A DNA stretch of 64,000 bases from Acanthaster planci (lineage: Eukaryota; Echinodermata; Asteroidea; Valvatida; Acanthasteridae), in the NCBI RefSeq assembly GCF_001949145.1, contig NW_019091416.1:1988795-2052794 (forward strand), read 5' to 3'. Positions within the stretch are counted from its first letter, which is position 1. Each line of letters begins with the position of its first letter. Shown piece after piece: positions 1-12,000 of the stretch. The translations under genes were made by a program, and so were the position numbers. The notes under the pieces are model-generated. The model did not search any database and had not been told where the DNA came from. It worked only from the letters and a program-made list of their open reading frames with translations.

Positions 1-512
1 GTCAAAGCTACATACAACATATCTTGCCTGGCGAGGTACGTACAATTTTGTATTAGTGTCCTCTTACGGCAAGCATGTACCTTTTTTAGTTAATTGTCTA
101 CAGTATTATTTTAGCTGAAAAATCTAACTTTTGAGAAAGGGAAGATAGAGAGACCAACTTATGCTGTAAAGCTGAAGGCAGAATACCACAAATACTGAGC
201 CTCTTTATTCAATTCAACAGTATTTGCATGATAGCTCTTACCACAACCTCATATTTTGTAACACTCCAGGGCCCACCCACGGAGTGATGCTTGGTAGTTG
301 TTATAACGACTACAGCAACAGTCTGCACAGTGCACTGTGGCTGTTAACGTTTAAGCTCAATACATGGTCCGTTCCTAGACTGACTTTGTGCGTGTGGATC
401 ACATTTGCGTCATTCAGAATGTCTGCAGGTCATTATTTCTTGATTATTGCTATGTTGCACAAAACCAAAAAACATTAGCTCCCTCCGTTTTCTTTTCCCT
501 CACCCTCCAAAG
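1..512. other. Probable intron sequence, no coding exon recognised
   Basis: This stretch precedes the splice acceptor at 511-512 of the PKD-like membrane protein gene and is probably its intron. Short open frames are present but show no recognisable protein and no convincing splice-site pair. A pyrimidine-rich tract at about 482-510 leads into the acceptor. Confidence 0.5.
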
Positions 513-1747
513 TCTCCCCCTTGAATTCTGTTGGTTTGTCATCCCTACTACGACCAATGCGATGTCAAAGTACCAATCCAATGACATGAACTGCAACAAG
601 ATAATGCTGACCAACCAGACGTGGTTTGAGGTTGACCATTGGTTCAACACCAGCGGAGGATACAGCATTGGGGTGTATGCGAGAAATGCCATCAGCAATT
701 CAGGTGCCGACAAGAATGTTTATGCACAGAGCCGTAAGTATACTTGTACTGTGCGTGATCTAGTTGGTAAAAATTAATCTGATATTACCCAAATCTACTT
801 TTCATTTTCTACCATTTTGAATCAAAAAGTCACACACAAAAGCACTCTCCACCAAGCAAAAAAGACCCATGAATGGACAGCATTTTAAACAAGGTGAACA
901 CCTGTTTTGTCAAAATGATGTGCATGAGTGGTTTCTGTATAGAGATGCCATCTTTACTGACTGTGCATACACATTATCAAAAAGTAATGATTTTGACTTC
1001 TTTATTTTGTCCTGTGACATTGATTTCTGCGTAAAACTTAAGGCTCATTCTGTTACATTCTGTGACTTTTGATTCAGTAACCAAGTTGCTGTGCATGTCA
1101 ATTTCTTCTTTGTTATAAAGATAATCACTTGCTTTGGGGCATGTGCTAGTAAGGGATATTGCAGCATACCTGTGTACAAAAATTGTTTATTTCTGTGGAG
1201 TAAATTTTTATGTGTGGCCATTGACAGAAGTGGCAAGTTTCTTTTGCTGTCCAGTTTAGTAAAGTGTGCACATAAACAGTTGGACGCTGTTCACTTGTGG
1301 TATGCCTACTCCCACATGAAACACAGCCAGAGTACCAGTGCAGTACGCAACCTAACAGATTCCAACAAACCATGGTGTTGGAATTCAACTGGTTGGGGGT
1401 TTTAGTCACAGTTTTATTTTTCAAAATGACTCCAACATCAGGAAAATAAGCACTTAACAAATCAAACGGTCTCCCTTTCCGTTGCAGCCAAAAAATCCCA
1501 GGAAGTGGTTGGCCTGGTTATTGGAATCTTCTTTGGCATTGCTGCCTGCTTCCTGTGCGTGGCGGTATTCACCAACTACGTGCGGAATCAGAACCGACCT
1601 CACGTGGAGGTCGCCAACTTTGACTTTCAGAGGCAGTGGCAGCGCAGCGTGACACTGGGCACAAAAATCCGGCGATTGTTGTTGGGGGGCAGCAGAGCAG
1701 AACATTTGCCTCTGTCGCAAGATTTCAACAGGAACCACTCAGTTTGA
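513..1747 (+). CDS. Single-pass membrane protein with PKD-like domain, 3' part (tentatively TMEM130-like)
   Basis: Two coding exons are visible, 513-733 and 1488-1747 (stop TGA 1745-1747), joined at phase 1 by a GTAAGT donor and a TTGCAG acceptor. The first exon enters in phase 2, so upstream exons lie outside the window. The first exon encodes a beta-sandwich-like segment with N-glycosylation sequons (NQT, NTS) and the pattern WFEVDHWFNTSGGYSIGVYARN, split here as WFEVDHWF then GGYSIGVYARN, which resembles the end of a PKD/Ig-like domain. The second exon gives a hydrophobic helix (VVGLVIGIFFGIAACFLCVA), a positive stop-transfer region (NYVRNQNR) and a cytoplasmic tail beginning HVEVANFDF. 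That order implies a type I membrane protein with a tail of roughly 60 residues. PKD-domain proteins such as TMEM130, PMEL and GPNMB have this layout. The TMEM130 suggestion rests on remembered tail similarity and is not secure. Confidence 0.6.
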
Positions 1748-2918
1748 GGAAAAAATTACTTGGTCAAAGTTAAATTTGACACCAGAATTTCCTCCTCAAA
1801 GAGCACTTCATTGAGAGTGTTGTTTTGTTTTTGGTATATTTCATGCCATAAAAAACTGAAAACGCTCCACAGCAGTTTTTCCTTTATTGTCAAAAGTTCC
1901 AGGGAGCAACAAGAAAAAGAAAGGTTTCCTTGGTAAAACAAGATTAAGAGTTTTTTGAAATGTGCATCAGTTGTGGACAGAGCAATCCGTGCACCATGAA
2001 GTGGGATTTTTCATTAGTTTATTTTGTGTAAGCTGTGAGCTGTTTTATGATAATATGCATATTGTCCAAAGATCATTTGGATTGACTGAAATGTTGGTTG
2101 CTTAAACCAATCACAGCATATCAGGATCAAGAATTAAGCAAATGTGAAATTGCTTACTGTTACAAAGTCAGATATTAGTTTTGCATGGACGTTGAATACC
2201 TCACCACAGGAATTTCAAAAGACAGACCTCGCAAAAGGACAGCGGAGAAGGTTAACTTAATCAAAATTAAATTAACCTTTGGAAAACCAGAAAATGCAAC
2301 AAAAATTAATATACTTACAATAGACAAAGCATAATGCATTGAAATAATAAAAGGGCTACCGGTATCCAACTGATATGTGTGAAGGGGCATTGCGATCCTT
2401 GCGATGCAAGCCTTGCACGACCACCACAGCTGGTCTTGGGTCCCACGCAGGAGATGGTAGTCAAGCCAGGCTGACCGTCATGGTCTTGATGGACAGTGGT
2501 GAGTGGCAGATCTCAGTCTTGAGGCGGGCCTCACAGAAAGTCAAGCGACTTGAGGCGACTTGATCTTGGTTTGTCTTGACCGGAATATGGCCCCTTGGGC
2601 GTGGGCCACAAGAGCCGCCGATGATCGGCGGAATGCTGGATAGCGGCAGCAGATGATATGCCCCTCGTGTGGAGTAAAGCTCTGCTGCAACGACACACCC
2701 ACGTTTATAAGGGAGACTTTGTCACAGTGCTAGACCGAAAAGAATGCTATGCATGCAAGGACAGGAAAATATGCTATTCATCTAAGGTGGATGTAACACT
2801 TATCTGAAACTTGAAGCTAAGTGCAAGTCATGGCAGGGATTTAAATTTTTCCACATGTTGTGTATTTGCCTTTGCTCTTGTGTAAGTTTCTACCAGTCTG
2901 ACACGTACCTATGCCTGG

Positions 2919-3135
2919 GGGGCATGTGGCTTGGTGGTTAGGGTTTGTAGCTTCTGATCATAGGGTTTGGGGTTCGAATCCAGCTGGTTGCAGCATGTTG
3001 TGATCTTGGGCAAGTCACTTTACCCCTGTGTGCCTCTCTCCACCCAGGAGTAAATGGGTACCTGTGAGGGCAGACACGGTTATGTTTAGCCGTTTGTGCC
3101 AAAATGGCGGCATCAAGCTAGTATTATTATACACC
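2919..3135 (+). repeat. tRNA-derived SINE, copy 1 (3' end lost)
   Basis: A Pol III promoter-like pair is visible: an A-box-like TGGCTTGGTGG near 2930 and a B-box GGTTCGAATCC near 2970. The body is nearly the same as the reverse-strand copy at 48833-49149, sharing for example GGGCAAGTCACTTTACCCC and AGTAAATGGGTACCTGTGAG. This copy lacks the 3' tail containing GTGCCTTGAGCACC that is present in the other copy, so it is truncated or diverged after about 3135. Boundaries are approximate. Confidence 0.75.
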
Positions 3136-3580
3136 CTTAGAGCTAGTGCAGTGAAAGACACGCTCACCAGGAGCAAAATTCTAATGGGATGAATTTAGAG
3201 GAAGTTCATGTTTGTTATCTGAGGATGGACGTAATACTGGAGCATGGCAATACCATGGAACACTGTCATAAACAGGTCAAGGGGTTTTACAAATTCCCCA
3301 CTCATAACAGGTACTTATACCTCTTGTTATCAGTAATGGAGAACAAAGAAAAAGAAAGCCTTGGGGCTAAGAATTGTCCTTATTATAATATGACGTATTA
3401 ACAGTTCTCTTCTTATCGCTGTTTTACTCTTATGTACCCAGACTTGCCTCAAGGGCAGATGGTCCAAATTTGTGAAATAAGTTTATATGAAATTATAGCC
3501 TCTTACCTGTTCCTTTCTGCCCCGTGTTGTCCCCTCTGTGGAGCAACAAGAGATGGCATGTTTTACATACACGTGGTAAC

Positions 3581-3782
3581 CAGTGTTGTAGTCGAGACCA
3601 TCACAAGACCAGACAGACACAAGACCAGCCAGACGTAACGGTGAACAATGACAAAAGAATGCTTCTGATGCAGTTCATTTGAATAGATTGTGGCTTGAAT
3701 TCAGACTGGAGGTCTTGTGTTGGTCTTGTGCTGGTCTTGTGTGGTCTTGTGAAGGTCTTAAGTGGTCTTGACTACAACACTG
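3581..3782. mobile_element. hAT-like non-autonomous element, CAGTGTTGTAGTC family, copy A
   Basis: The terminal inverted repeats are CAGTGTTGTAGTC at 3581 and GACTACAACACTG ending at 3782. The flanks GTGGTAAC (3573-3580) and GTAGTAAC (3783-3790) match at 7 of 8 positions, as expected for an 8-bp hAT target duplication. The inside has a left arm of CAAGACCA-type repeats, a roughly 65-bp core (about 3636-3700) and a right arm of GGTCTTGTG-type repeats, so the element can fold back. No transposase is encoded. The core recurs at 12050-12120 (reversed), 34075-34150 and 49555-49640. Confidence 0.8.
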
Positions 3783-5851
3783 GTAGTAACTGTTTCTTAA
3801 CACGTGGAAACCCACTATGTGTGCTAAACAGTTTACTCGTGCTTGGCACTGGACAAGCTGGCATTGTGTGACCACTTTCCGTTGGAACCTATTGTCTTTG
3901 TGTACGCGCTGGGCACATGCACAAAGCCTGGCTGAAAAACTCCCCACTGGCCTGTCTCTTCTTTTTCGGTTGGTTTGGGTGGGGGTAGTTTTGTAAGGGC
4001 GGATGATCGATCCAAAGTGTCGTCTGTATTTGGCAGCTTTTTTATACCTTTGCCAGTAATTTTCAAAAGTGTAAAATATTTTGTTATACTTAACTTGTAC
4101 ATACGTAATGCACAGCTGTATGGGAATATGCAATTTCAAAGTGGTTGTGCATGCACCTGCAATTTGGGAAACATGCAGGATCTACATGTAAACATTCACA
4201 GATGTACATGTAATGTTTGAGTTTTTGTACAATATTGCAGCTTATATTACCAGCTAGTCTTTATCATTAATGTAATTCTTGCCTTTTCTGTCAGGAATGT
4301 GAAGACAATTGAAATGATGCAAGCGTGATTTGGAGGCAATTAAGTGCCAGTTTGGAGGTCAATGAAGAAAAAGGATGAATACGATTTCCTGTCTTGTTTA
4401 TGTAGAGTGCTTGTGTCATGTGCATTTTCTTGTGTAAGGCATGCATGCAGGGATGATGCTAATTGGTTGATGGTGTAGCAACCGCTGAGTGGTTGGCCGT
4501 TGGTCCATTTATTGGGTGCTGTAAGTAATGCGTGCATGTGTTCTTCTTGCTACATGTATGTGCAACTCTGCTTGAGACTAAGTCATTCTCTGCTTGTGCT
4601 CACTGTGATCTCAACCACATGCCTTGCAGGACAGATCCTAATTGCTTACGTTGCACTTGCCTTTCTTTTGCTCACGTCCGTCTGATCAATGCAGTTTGTG
4701 TTACAGATACTTTTGCAAGCAGATTTTTGTATAAACCACTTCCTGCCGGGGCATTTATCAATGTTGATGATGCCAAGGCGGGATATTTATCATTTTTAAA
4801 ATTCTTTAAAAATTCCTATCTTTATTCACTGGACACTTTAAACAAACACGTGAAGGCATATCTGGTGTCCACTCTAGCCAGACAAAATCTACTGACGCCT
4901 GAGTATTTCAGCCAGGCCTGCAGCCGTGTAAAAAGAGCCCAGATCTTGTGGTGTTATGTAATATTCTTCTGTTCACGAACCTGGCTCAGTGCACTGCTGA
5001 TCTCTTTTCAATAGGGGCCAGATTAGCGTGCAGCGGTACTTTGTGGCTCATCGATGTGGTGTGGGAGTGCTTTTGTCCCCGGTTGTAATCCGCTTGCTCT
5101 AAATGCCCCAAACCGTGGTATACTGTTTCAAAACAAGGCAGGATTATCTCCACTTTTGAGAGTGAAAAAATGTCGGTAATGCCCAGCAGCCTGGTCTTTT
5201 GTTCCGAGTACGGTCTTTTGTTACAAGGCCCTGTTCCCTTTGTCCGAGTTCGGAGACTCCGGCCACGCATATAAAGCATACGTGTCCGGATCCGAAGTCC
5301 CCGGTGGGAAGTGGTTAAAGTCTGATCATTTTTTTGCAGTACATGTACATGTACAAGTACATGTATAATGTTTTATTTTTGAGTTTTTTTGGGAATGACT
5401 GTGCAGCTGGCTTTGTGATGATTTGGTGGATTCAAGTGGATGAAGACATACTCAGTGCGGAAGCTTGTGGGATGTGAGTGGAAATGCCAGACGTACGAGT
5501 GTGGATATGCTTGATGGATATTCTTTTACATATTAGTGTTAGTGTGTGGATATGCTTGGTATTTATATGTGGATACTTTGTGGATATGTTTCAACTGTAT
5601 TTGAAGGTACTTCAGGAACTATATGAGGTCCAGTAATGCGCAAGCTATACTCAGTATCTCATGCGTGTTTGTTGACGTCCTATCAGGGCCATCAAGAATA
5701 TGCAACACTTTCATGGTATTACAGAGAGTGGAATGATGAGAGGTGGGAAATATTATATACATGTATTATACATGTATTCTCTTCTGTGAATAAACTTTCA
5801 AAAGTAGCAGAAAGGTTTTGATTTCATGGGTAGAACGGTGGAGGGTAGAAC

Positions 5852-5958
5852 CAGTGTTGGAGGCCTTGAGGCTGGTCTTGCCCTCGAAGCCGATTTTTAT
5901 GGCCTCTACCTTGGTCTTGGCCTCGGCCTCGGAGGTTGTGGCCTTGACTACAACACTG
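5852..5958. mobile_element. hAT-like non-autonomous element, CAGTGTTG family, copy with GGCCTTG arms
   Basis: The element begins CAGTGTTGGAGGCCTTGAGG and ends GGCCTTGACTACAACACTG. It is flanked by a perfect 8-bp direct repeat, GGTAGAAC, at 5844-5851 and 5959-5966. At 107 bp it is the shortest member. The arms carry GGCCTTG/GGCCTCG motifs in place of the GGTCTTG motif of copy A, while the outer terminal repeat is shared. Confidence 0.85.
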
Positions 5959-8900
5959 GGTAGAACATTAAGTTGGAAAAGCAGTTCCCTCTCTTCTAGC
6001 ATGAAAACCGAACTAAATGGGATGGTTCCTTTATATGTGTGGAATCCTTATTTATTTGTAAGTGGTACTCTTATCTGCCACCTGTTTCCTTCCAGCCATT
6101 TACATGTACTTTTCATTGTAGTTTACTGAAATGTGCCCATTTAGGTAGTGCTTGGCGTCTGAAAAATGAAAACGATCATTTTGTGAAATTGTAGTTTATG
6201 TTGACTGTTTTCTGTTCAACCTCCATGGTTTTATTCCTGACAATTTTCAACTATTTATTGTAAGCACCTTGGAATTTAGATCAAGCCATTGAACCATGTC
6301 AAGCTATTAAAACAGGCTTGTTTCTAACAGAATCCAACAAGAGTATGAAGCCAATTGGTGAGGTCAGTAGAATCAAACCAATTCTAAAAGTGACTGATGG
6401 GGTTGGTTAATGTGCAGTGTAAGTTAACAGTATCTGAGGAATATGTGCTTAAAACGTAAGACTTTAAAATGCATTTGAAAAAAGTGTTCTGGTTGTGTTG
6501 TATATGTCTACATTGAATAAACAGATGTTCTTATGGTACACCAATTGTCATCTGTACTTAGTCATCTCTTAGTGGAAAGGAGTCCTTTTTACTTTATTTG
6601 TGCTGGGAAAAACGGCCGCTGCTTTATCACACACTGTATAGAGTACCAAAGTGAAGATGTCACAAGCACAATTATGTGCGTAACAGCATTAGCACGAGAA
6701 CCAGTGTGTGAATCATGTGCACGTGTACTCCATTTGTTCATATGGCATTTACTGGTTTAACGTGACATCACCTTTCTGTACTCTGTAGCCAGGTGGAGGT
6801 TTACATTTTGACTGCTAGTGTTTCTGGTACCATTTCTCCCCGTGCAAAGCTGTGCCATGTGACATTTACCCACTCAGGAGATGGCATGCTTTGACACACC
6901 AGCAAATGTCCTTTGATGGGAACTATTAAACCACTGTTCCCAGTTCAAGAAAAACAAGTATTTCCACTGAGTTTTCTTAATTGCATGAAAAGAAAGGAAT
7001 GTCTACGCTAGGTTTGCAAGGTAAATGTACTTGGGTTTATGTGTGTTTTGGTGTGAGATGTGCTTGGCATACACAGTTTTTGCTGGAATGTCCTCGGTAG
7101 GTACGGGGTGCAGGCGCCCAGTTGAAATGAGTCCTACCAACCTGTCTTTTTGCTACCAGTGATGGGGCACTTCAAGTCGGACTGAACTGGCTGTGTACCA
7201 GCAGTCTGGCCCACAAAGTAAAAGCTGATATAATGGGTGACCGACTGTGCAGGTCTGGATAACCTGAGATTATAAAAAGTGACAGCATTTTTGGAGGTCA
7301 CATTTACTTTCTTTCCTCTTAACTGACAACTAATCATCTAGCTTCTCAGCTTCTTCATGTTGTTGCTTACTCCCAAGTAAAAAGATTCCAGAGTTCATTA
7401 AGCGTCTTCCAAGCAGTTTGGCCAAATTTTGCTTGCAAATTGCCAATGATAACACTACGAAGTTAAGACTAGGTCAAGGCAAGTGAATTGAAAAAAATTT
7501 TTTTTAATGATTTGCAGAAACTACATTCAGTGGATTAACTCAAAAATCTGATTTGTGGTGAATGCAGAGGAAAGCAGGCAGATTCCAAAAAATGAAGTGG
7601 TCAAGGAATATTTGTAAAACACCAGAGGTGGTGTCAGTGAGTTATAGATATTCCTAGTATGAAACATTCTCACATTGTTGTTGACAGTTCCACAAATTCT
7701 ACATTTCATGCAATCATTTTTTCCAAGATTATTTTCTTGGGAGTCCTTGGTTTTATTTTCTTTATTTTTAGGTTTGAATACAAACTGCAACATAAACTGA
7801 CAGCCACGCAAGAAATTATAAATTACTTCACCTGTAAGCTAGCTTTTAAAGTTGCAACTTCAAAATGGGCCCTTATGAATCAGCTGTCTGCACAAAAATA
7901 ATCCTTTAGAAATGTACATGTCTTTTTGGTATGTGCAAGAATAAACTGCAATGTGCAATTCACAACACTTAAACATAGATTTTTGTTCCAAATGCTTAAA
8001 AAGCAAACCAACAGAAACCTCGCAAAGGTAATATCTATTACTACTTGAAGAAAATAATTGAATAAAAGAATGCCCATTTTTTTCACATTTACCATTCACC
8101 ACACTCTTCTGAAAACAATTCAGCAACAAACTGTTACGCAACAATTTAGGCAAAAGCACTCTTTGGAAAAGAAATAATTAGCCACACACATCACACTTGG
8201 CAAGAACAGCTTAGCTTTGCAGATAAATATATATATATACACACCTTGATTTTATGTGCACACTTAAGCATGTTAATTAAATAACATCAATCAAACCTTT
8301 GGTATGCAAGAGCAGACAGTCAAACACTTTGATAATCAAAAAATAGCAAAGAATATTCCGGCAAAATAAAAATATTCCAACAAAAGTCTGTTAAGACAAA
8401 TATAACAAGCTGACCACTTAAGTATCACTGCCTGTGAAAAATCCAATCAAACAGTGTTAAGGAGGCAATTTGTAACTGAAAGTAAGTTTATCAGGGAAAA
8501 ATCCCATGCCAAAACTGAAAAAAAGCCTCCCTACTCCCTAGGTGAGACACCAGACTATTTACAGTCATCATGGCCAACTGAAAAGACAAGTTTATTCTTT
8601 TCTTGGTGTGAAGTTGAAGTCATGATGCTGTCATTTCAGATCTATGTTTATATGAAGTTTTCAGAATTGACGAGGAGAGAGGGGATCGATTTCTGTAAAC
8701 CTAAATCTGCCTGTGAAGAACTGCAGTCTGTGAGTCCTGGAGTGAAAAGCAGCTCTTCACAAAGTGCAACTTGGGTCTTGAGTGTTTGCTTCAGTCACAG
8801 GTGCATCAAGATGCACTGAACCTAACTTTTTCCACTGCAGCCAAAGTGAAAAAATCAATGTTTTCAATCAACACAACAAAGACCAAACTTACAAAGAAGG

Positions 8901-9025
8901 ATCTGACAGGAGATTAAGAGAAACCAGAACAGCATATTCACAAATTCAACAACAAAAAGTCTTGTGTCTTTTTAACCATACATTTTGCTGTCTAATGTAG
9001 AGGAGGGAATAAAAACCATCTTGCT

Positions 9026-12000
9026 TCATTCTCCTATCTCTGGTGCAAAAACTCTAGGTTTCTTCGTCAAGTCCTGATGAGTTTGACCTTTGGCCTTTGC
9101 TAGCCATAGCTTCTTTTGAAGTGCTTCGGCCTGTGTCGCCTTCTCCTTGGTGTACCTATGTTGGATCTCAGTCACCCAGTTCAGATACCCCTCTGTCTGC
9201 TCCCGCGTCCGTATCTGGAACTCCTTGTGGCTCTTGAGCGGATCCTTGACTTCCACGGGCGGTCCCATGACGACCTTCGTCACACTGTGGCGTTGCTTCC
9301 GCGGCGACTGCATGCTAGGTGCCGTGCCACTTGGGCCCTGCATCAGCATGGGACTGAGGACGATCGGTTCGGTGTGCGATGTGGTCCAGCCGTGGAAGGT
9401 CTTCTTACGGACGGCAGCCTCCGTCTGGGTTGATGGAACGATGCTGGGCTTATCGGATGTCAAGATGGCATTGGCACTCTGGCTTCTTCTCAGGATCTTT
9501 GGCTTTTCTGTTGAAGGGACCCGGCCTGAGCTCGGTCGGGTGAGGACGGGTTTCGTTGGCTGTTGACATATCACCGTTTGCTTTGGGATGCTAGACAGCG
9601 TCGCTTCAGGATGCAAGCTGATATGGGGCTTGTTGTCATACTCAACAGTTCTAAATTGAACGACCACAGTTGATTCTGGAGAACTAACAGCTCCTACTTG
9701 TGACTTTCCTTTCTGCCGTCTGATCTCAGGACTTCTGACCGTGCACTGGCTTGGTGGTGGGCTCTCTGCACGGGGTTTGTAATCAATTTCCAAGCAGTTT
9801 GCTGTCGTGTTATTCACCAGCTCTGTGTTTTTCTTTGAGCTCTCAATGCAATTGATGGTCAGCACTAGCCTATCCCGAGGTGTTGGGACATCCCTGGTGC
9901 GCTCCTGGGATCTTATCAAGGCTTTGGCTTCAGACAGAGACAAGGCATCACCAACATTCTGCCTCCTGACAGGGGCACTGTGCCCACGCATTGGCAGCTC
10001 AAATTTGGCTCGCTTTAGGATTGCGCTTTTTGTGGAGAAGGCAGTCGTTGGTCTGGATTTCCCTTTCATGATGCCGGTCGGAGGGCGAGAGAGAACTGTC
10101 GGGGAGCAGGCTCTGATGTTCTGCTGTGATTTGGGTCTCACTGTCTCTGAATGGCTGACAGAGGCAGGGGTTGTTGCTCTTGAAGGAGCACCTGTTGCTG
10201 ATCGCACTGAGGCTGTGGATGGCCTGGTCAGAGTTGTAGCTGTTTGTGGTCTTGAGGAACCAGCTCGGGATCTTGCGTAGGTGGCCGAGCCCGACTTTGC
10301 CCCCGGCGGGATGGGGCCGTCAGGCTGTGAACCCTGGACGTTGTGATACACACTCCCCTTCAGACTGGAGGCAAACTCTACCGCCTTGAACTGCTTCTGT
10401 ATCATCTTGGCACTCTGCAGGCTCCGGTCGTGCAGCGTGCGGCCGCTGTGCCCCAGCTGCGACGAGGTATCTGGTTTGGACGTGCCCCGCAGGTGGTGTA
10501 TGATCTTGGGGTTGCTGGCTCCTGCCCGCTCACTGCGCTGGGCACGGACATAAGGATAGGTGTGCTTCCTGAGGGGGGCATCGCCATAGTGGTTCTTGTA
10601 GCGCAGAAGTTCAATCTTCTCTTCCTGTTCGTAGTCCCACTGAACCTCCTCAAAGCACAGAACCAACAGGTTGTTGACAGTATGCAGAACCAATCTACAC
10701 ATGGGAAATTAATCAAACCATCAGAATTTGTGATACAGCAAGAGACACTGGTAGAAAGACATATGGCGAGAGTGACTACAGCTCAGAAGAAATTGTGGTC
10801 GTTGGCGATTGGGCCAGATTTCAGATTGTTGGAAAAGAGGAACATTGCAGATTTTGTGGTAATATCAAGTAGGATTAATAGCGGGTTTTGCCCTCACATT
10901 GACGCATATTCATAGCACTGTATGCTCAGTGTTTGCTCGAGAGCTTGCAAAAATATTCACAAGCTTACTCCGGGGGGGGACTCGAACCCACGACCACCTG
11001 TTTACTAGTGCAGAATTTTTGTAGGTAAATGTAGTTAAATTCTTAAGTTAAAAATGAGTTAATGCTGCTGTCGACTGAGGAGGCCCAGGAGGAGAGGTGT
11101 GTATGAAGGAACAGAGGAGGGGAGAGGAACCTGGACTGACCCCCGGACCCTCTTAATCACCAACGGGTACATGAGCAATAACGTGAGCACAGATATGATT
11201 TGCCTCTAACAGCTTACCTTTCCCCACACGGGTAGATATCCTCAATTGGGTCGGACCGGCTGTTTCCTCTCATGACGCGCAGGCAGTCCCCACTCAGCAT
11301 GTTCCAGATCCGTAGCTTGCCATCCTCACAGCCGGTGATGACCCTCAAGTAGGACATCTCAAGGCACAGCACCTCCCTGGGGGGAAACGTACCCTCAGAT
11401 TTGAACGCACAGTGGTGTCTCAATATACAGGTACAACCTCGTTAATTAGAGCACCGTTAATACAAAATTCTACTTATAAAATCAGAACTTTTAGGTTCCA
11501 ATCCTTTGTTCTTCATTGGTTTCATTTCTAATAATACAAGGTTCCTGTTATAACAACAGACCTGCTAACCTTGTCGGACTCCTTCCTGACGTCAGGCATT
11601 CATTACCACACAATAGATTAAAAGGTATTTAAATGAGCCTTCACTTCATTTAAATGTTAAGTCTACTGTGTGGTGATGCCTGACCTGAGGAAGGAGTACA
11701 GCATGTTGGCAGGTCCAAAACAAGGTAACCTGCAAAAGTCCAAAGGACCTCTTACTAATGTGGTTCCACTCTACCAGAGAGAGAGAATGTTGTGTTTCCT
11801 ATCATTACATAGTTATAACCACATATACCACATATAGTTATCGGGACAGCACTGACCAGTAAGCACTGACCGTGCATCACAGAGGGCAGCTAGGAAACAT
11901 CTTTTGTTCCCTTTGTGGGTCTTTCCTCTGGTCAAGTAAACCAATAACACGATTCTGTTCACATCAGAACGGGACCATTTTTCAGTGTTGTAGTCGAGAC

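Larger units (their letters stand above)
1748..9025. other. Intergenic region between two convergent genes, no recognised gene
   Basis: About 7.3 kb lies between the ends of the convergent PKD-like membrane protein gene (plus) and FBXW10-like gene (minus). It must contain both 3' UTRs. AATAAA-type signals occur on the plus strand near 5789 and 6514, and the minus-strand equivalent TTTATT is at 8591-8596. A SINE (2919-3135), two hAT-like short elements (3581-3782, 5852-5958) and GTACATGTAC tracts (near 5340) are listed separately. The longest open frames (for example 4532-5014) are not recognisable proteins and have no supporting splice sites. Confidence 0.6.

Noticed and set aside
2390-2590. 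Possible further copy of the GGTCTTG hAT-like family
   Set aside because: It contains GGTCTTGG and GTCTTGACCGG words but no CAGTGTTG termini, core or flanking duplication.
4532-5014. 160-codon plus-strand open frame
   Set aside because: No recognisable family, no supporting splice sites, and composition like surrounding noncoding DNA.
9116-10915. Several plus-strand open frames opposite the last FBXW10-like exon
   Set aside because: They are antisense shadows of a long GC-richer coding exon.
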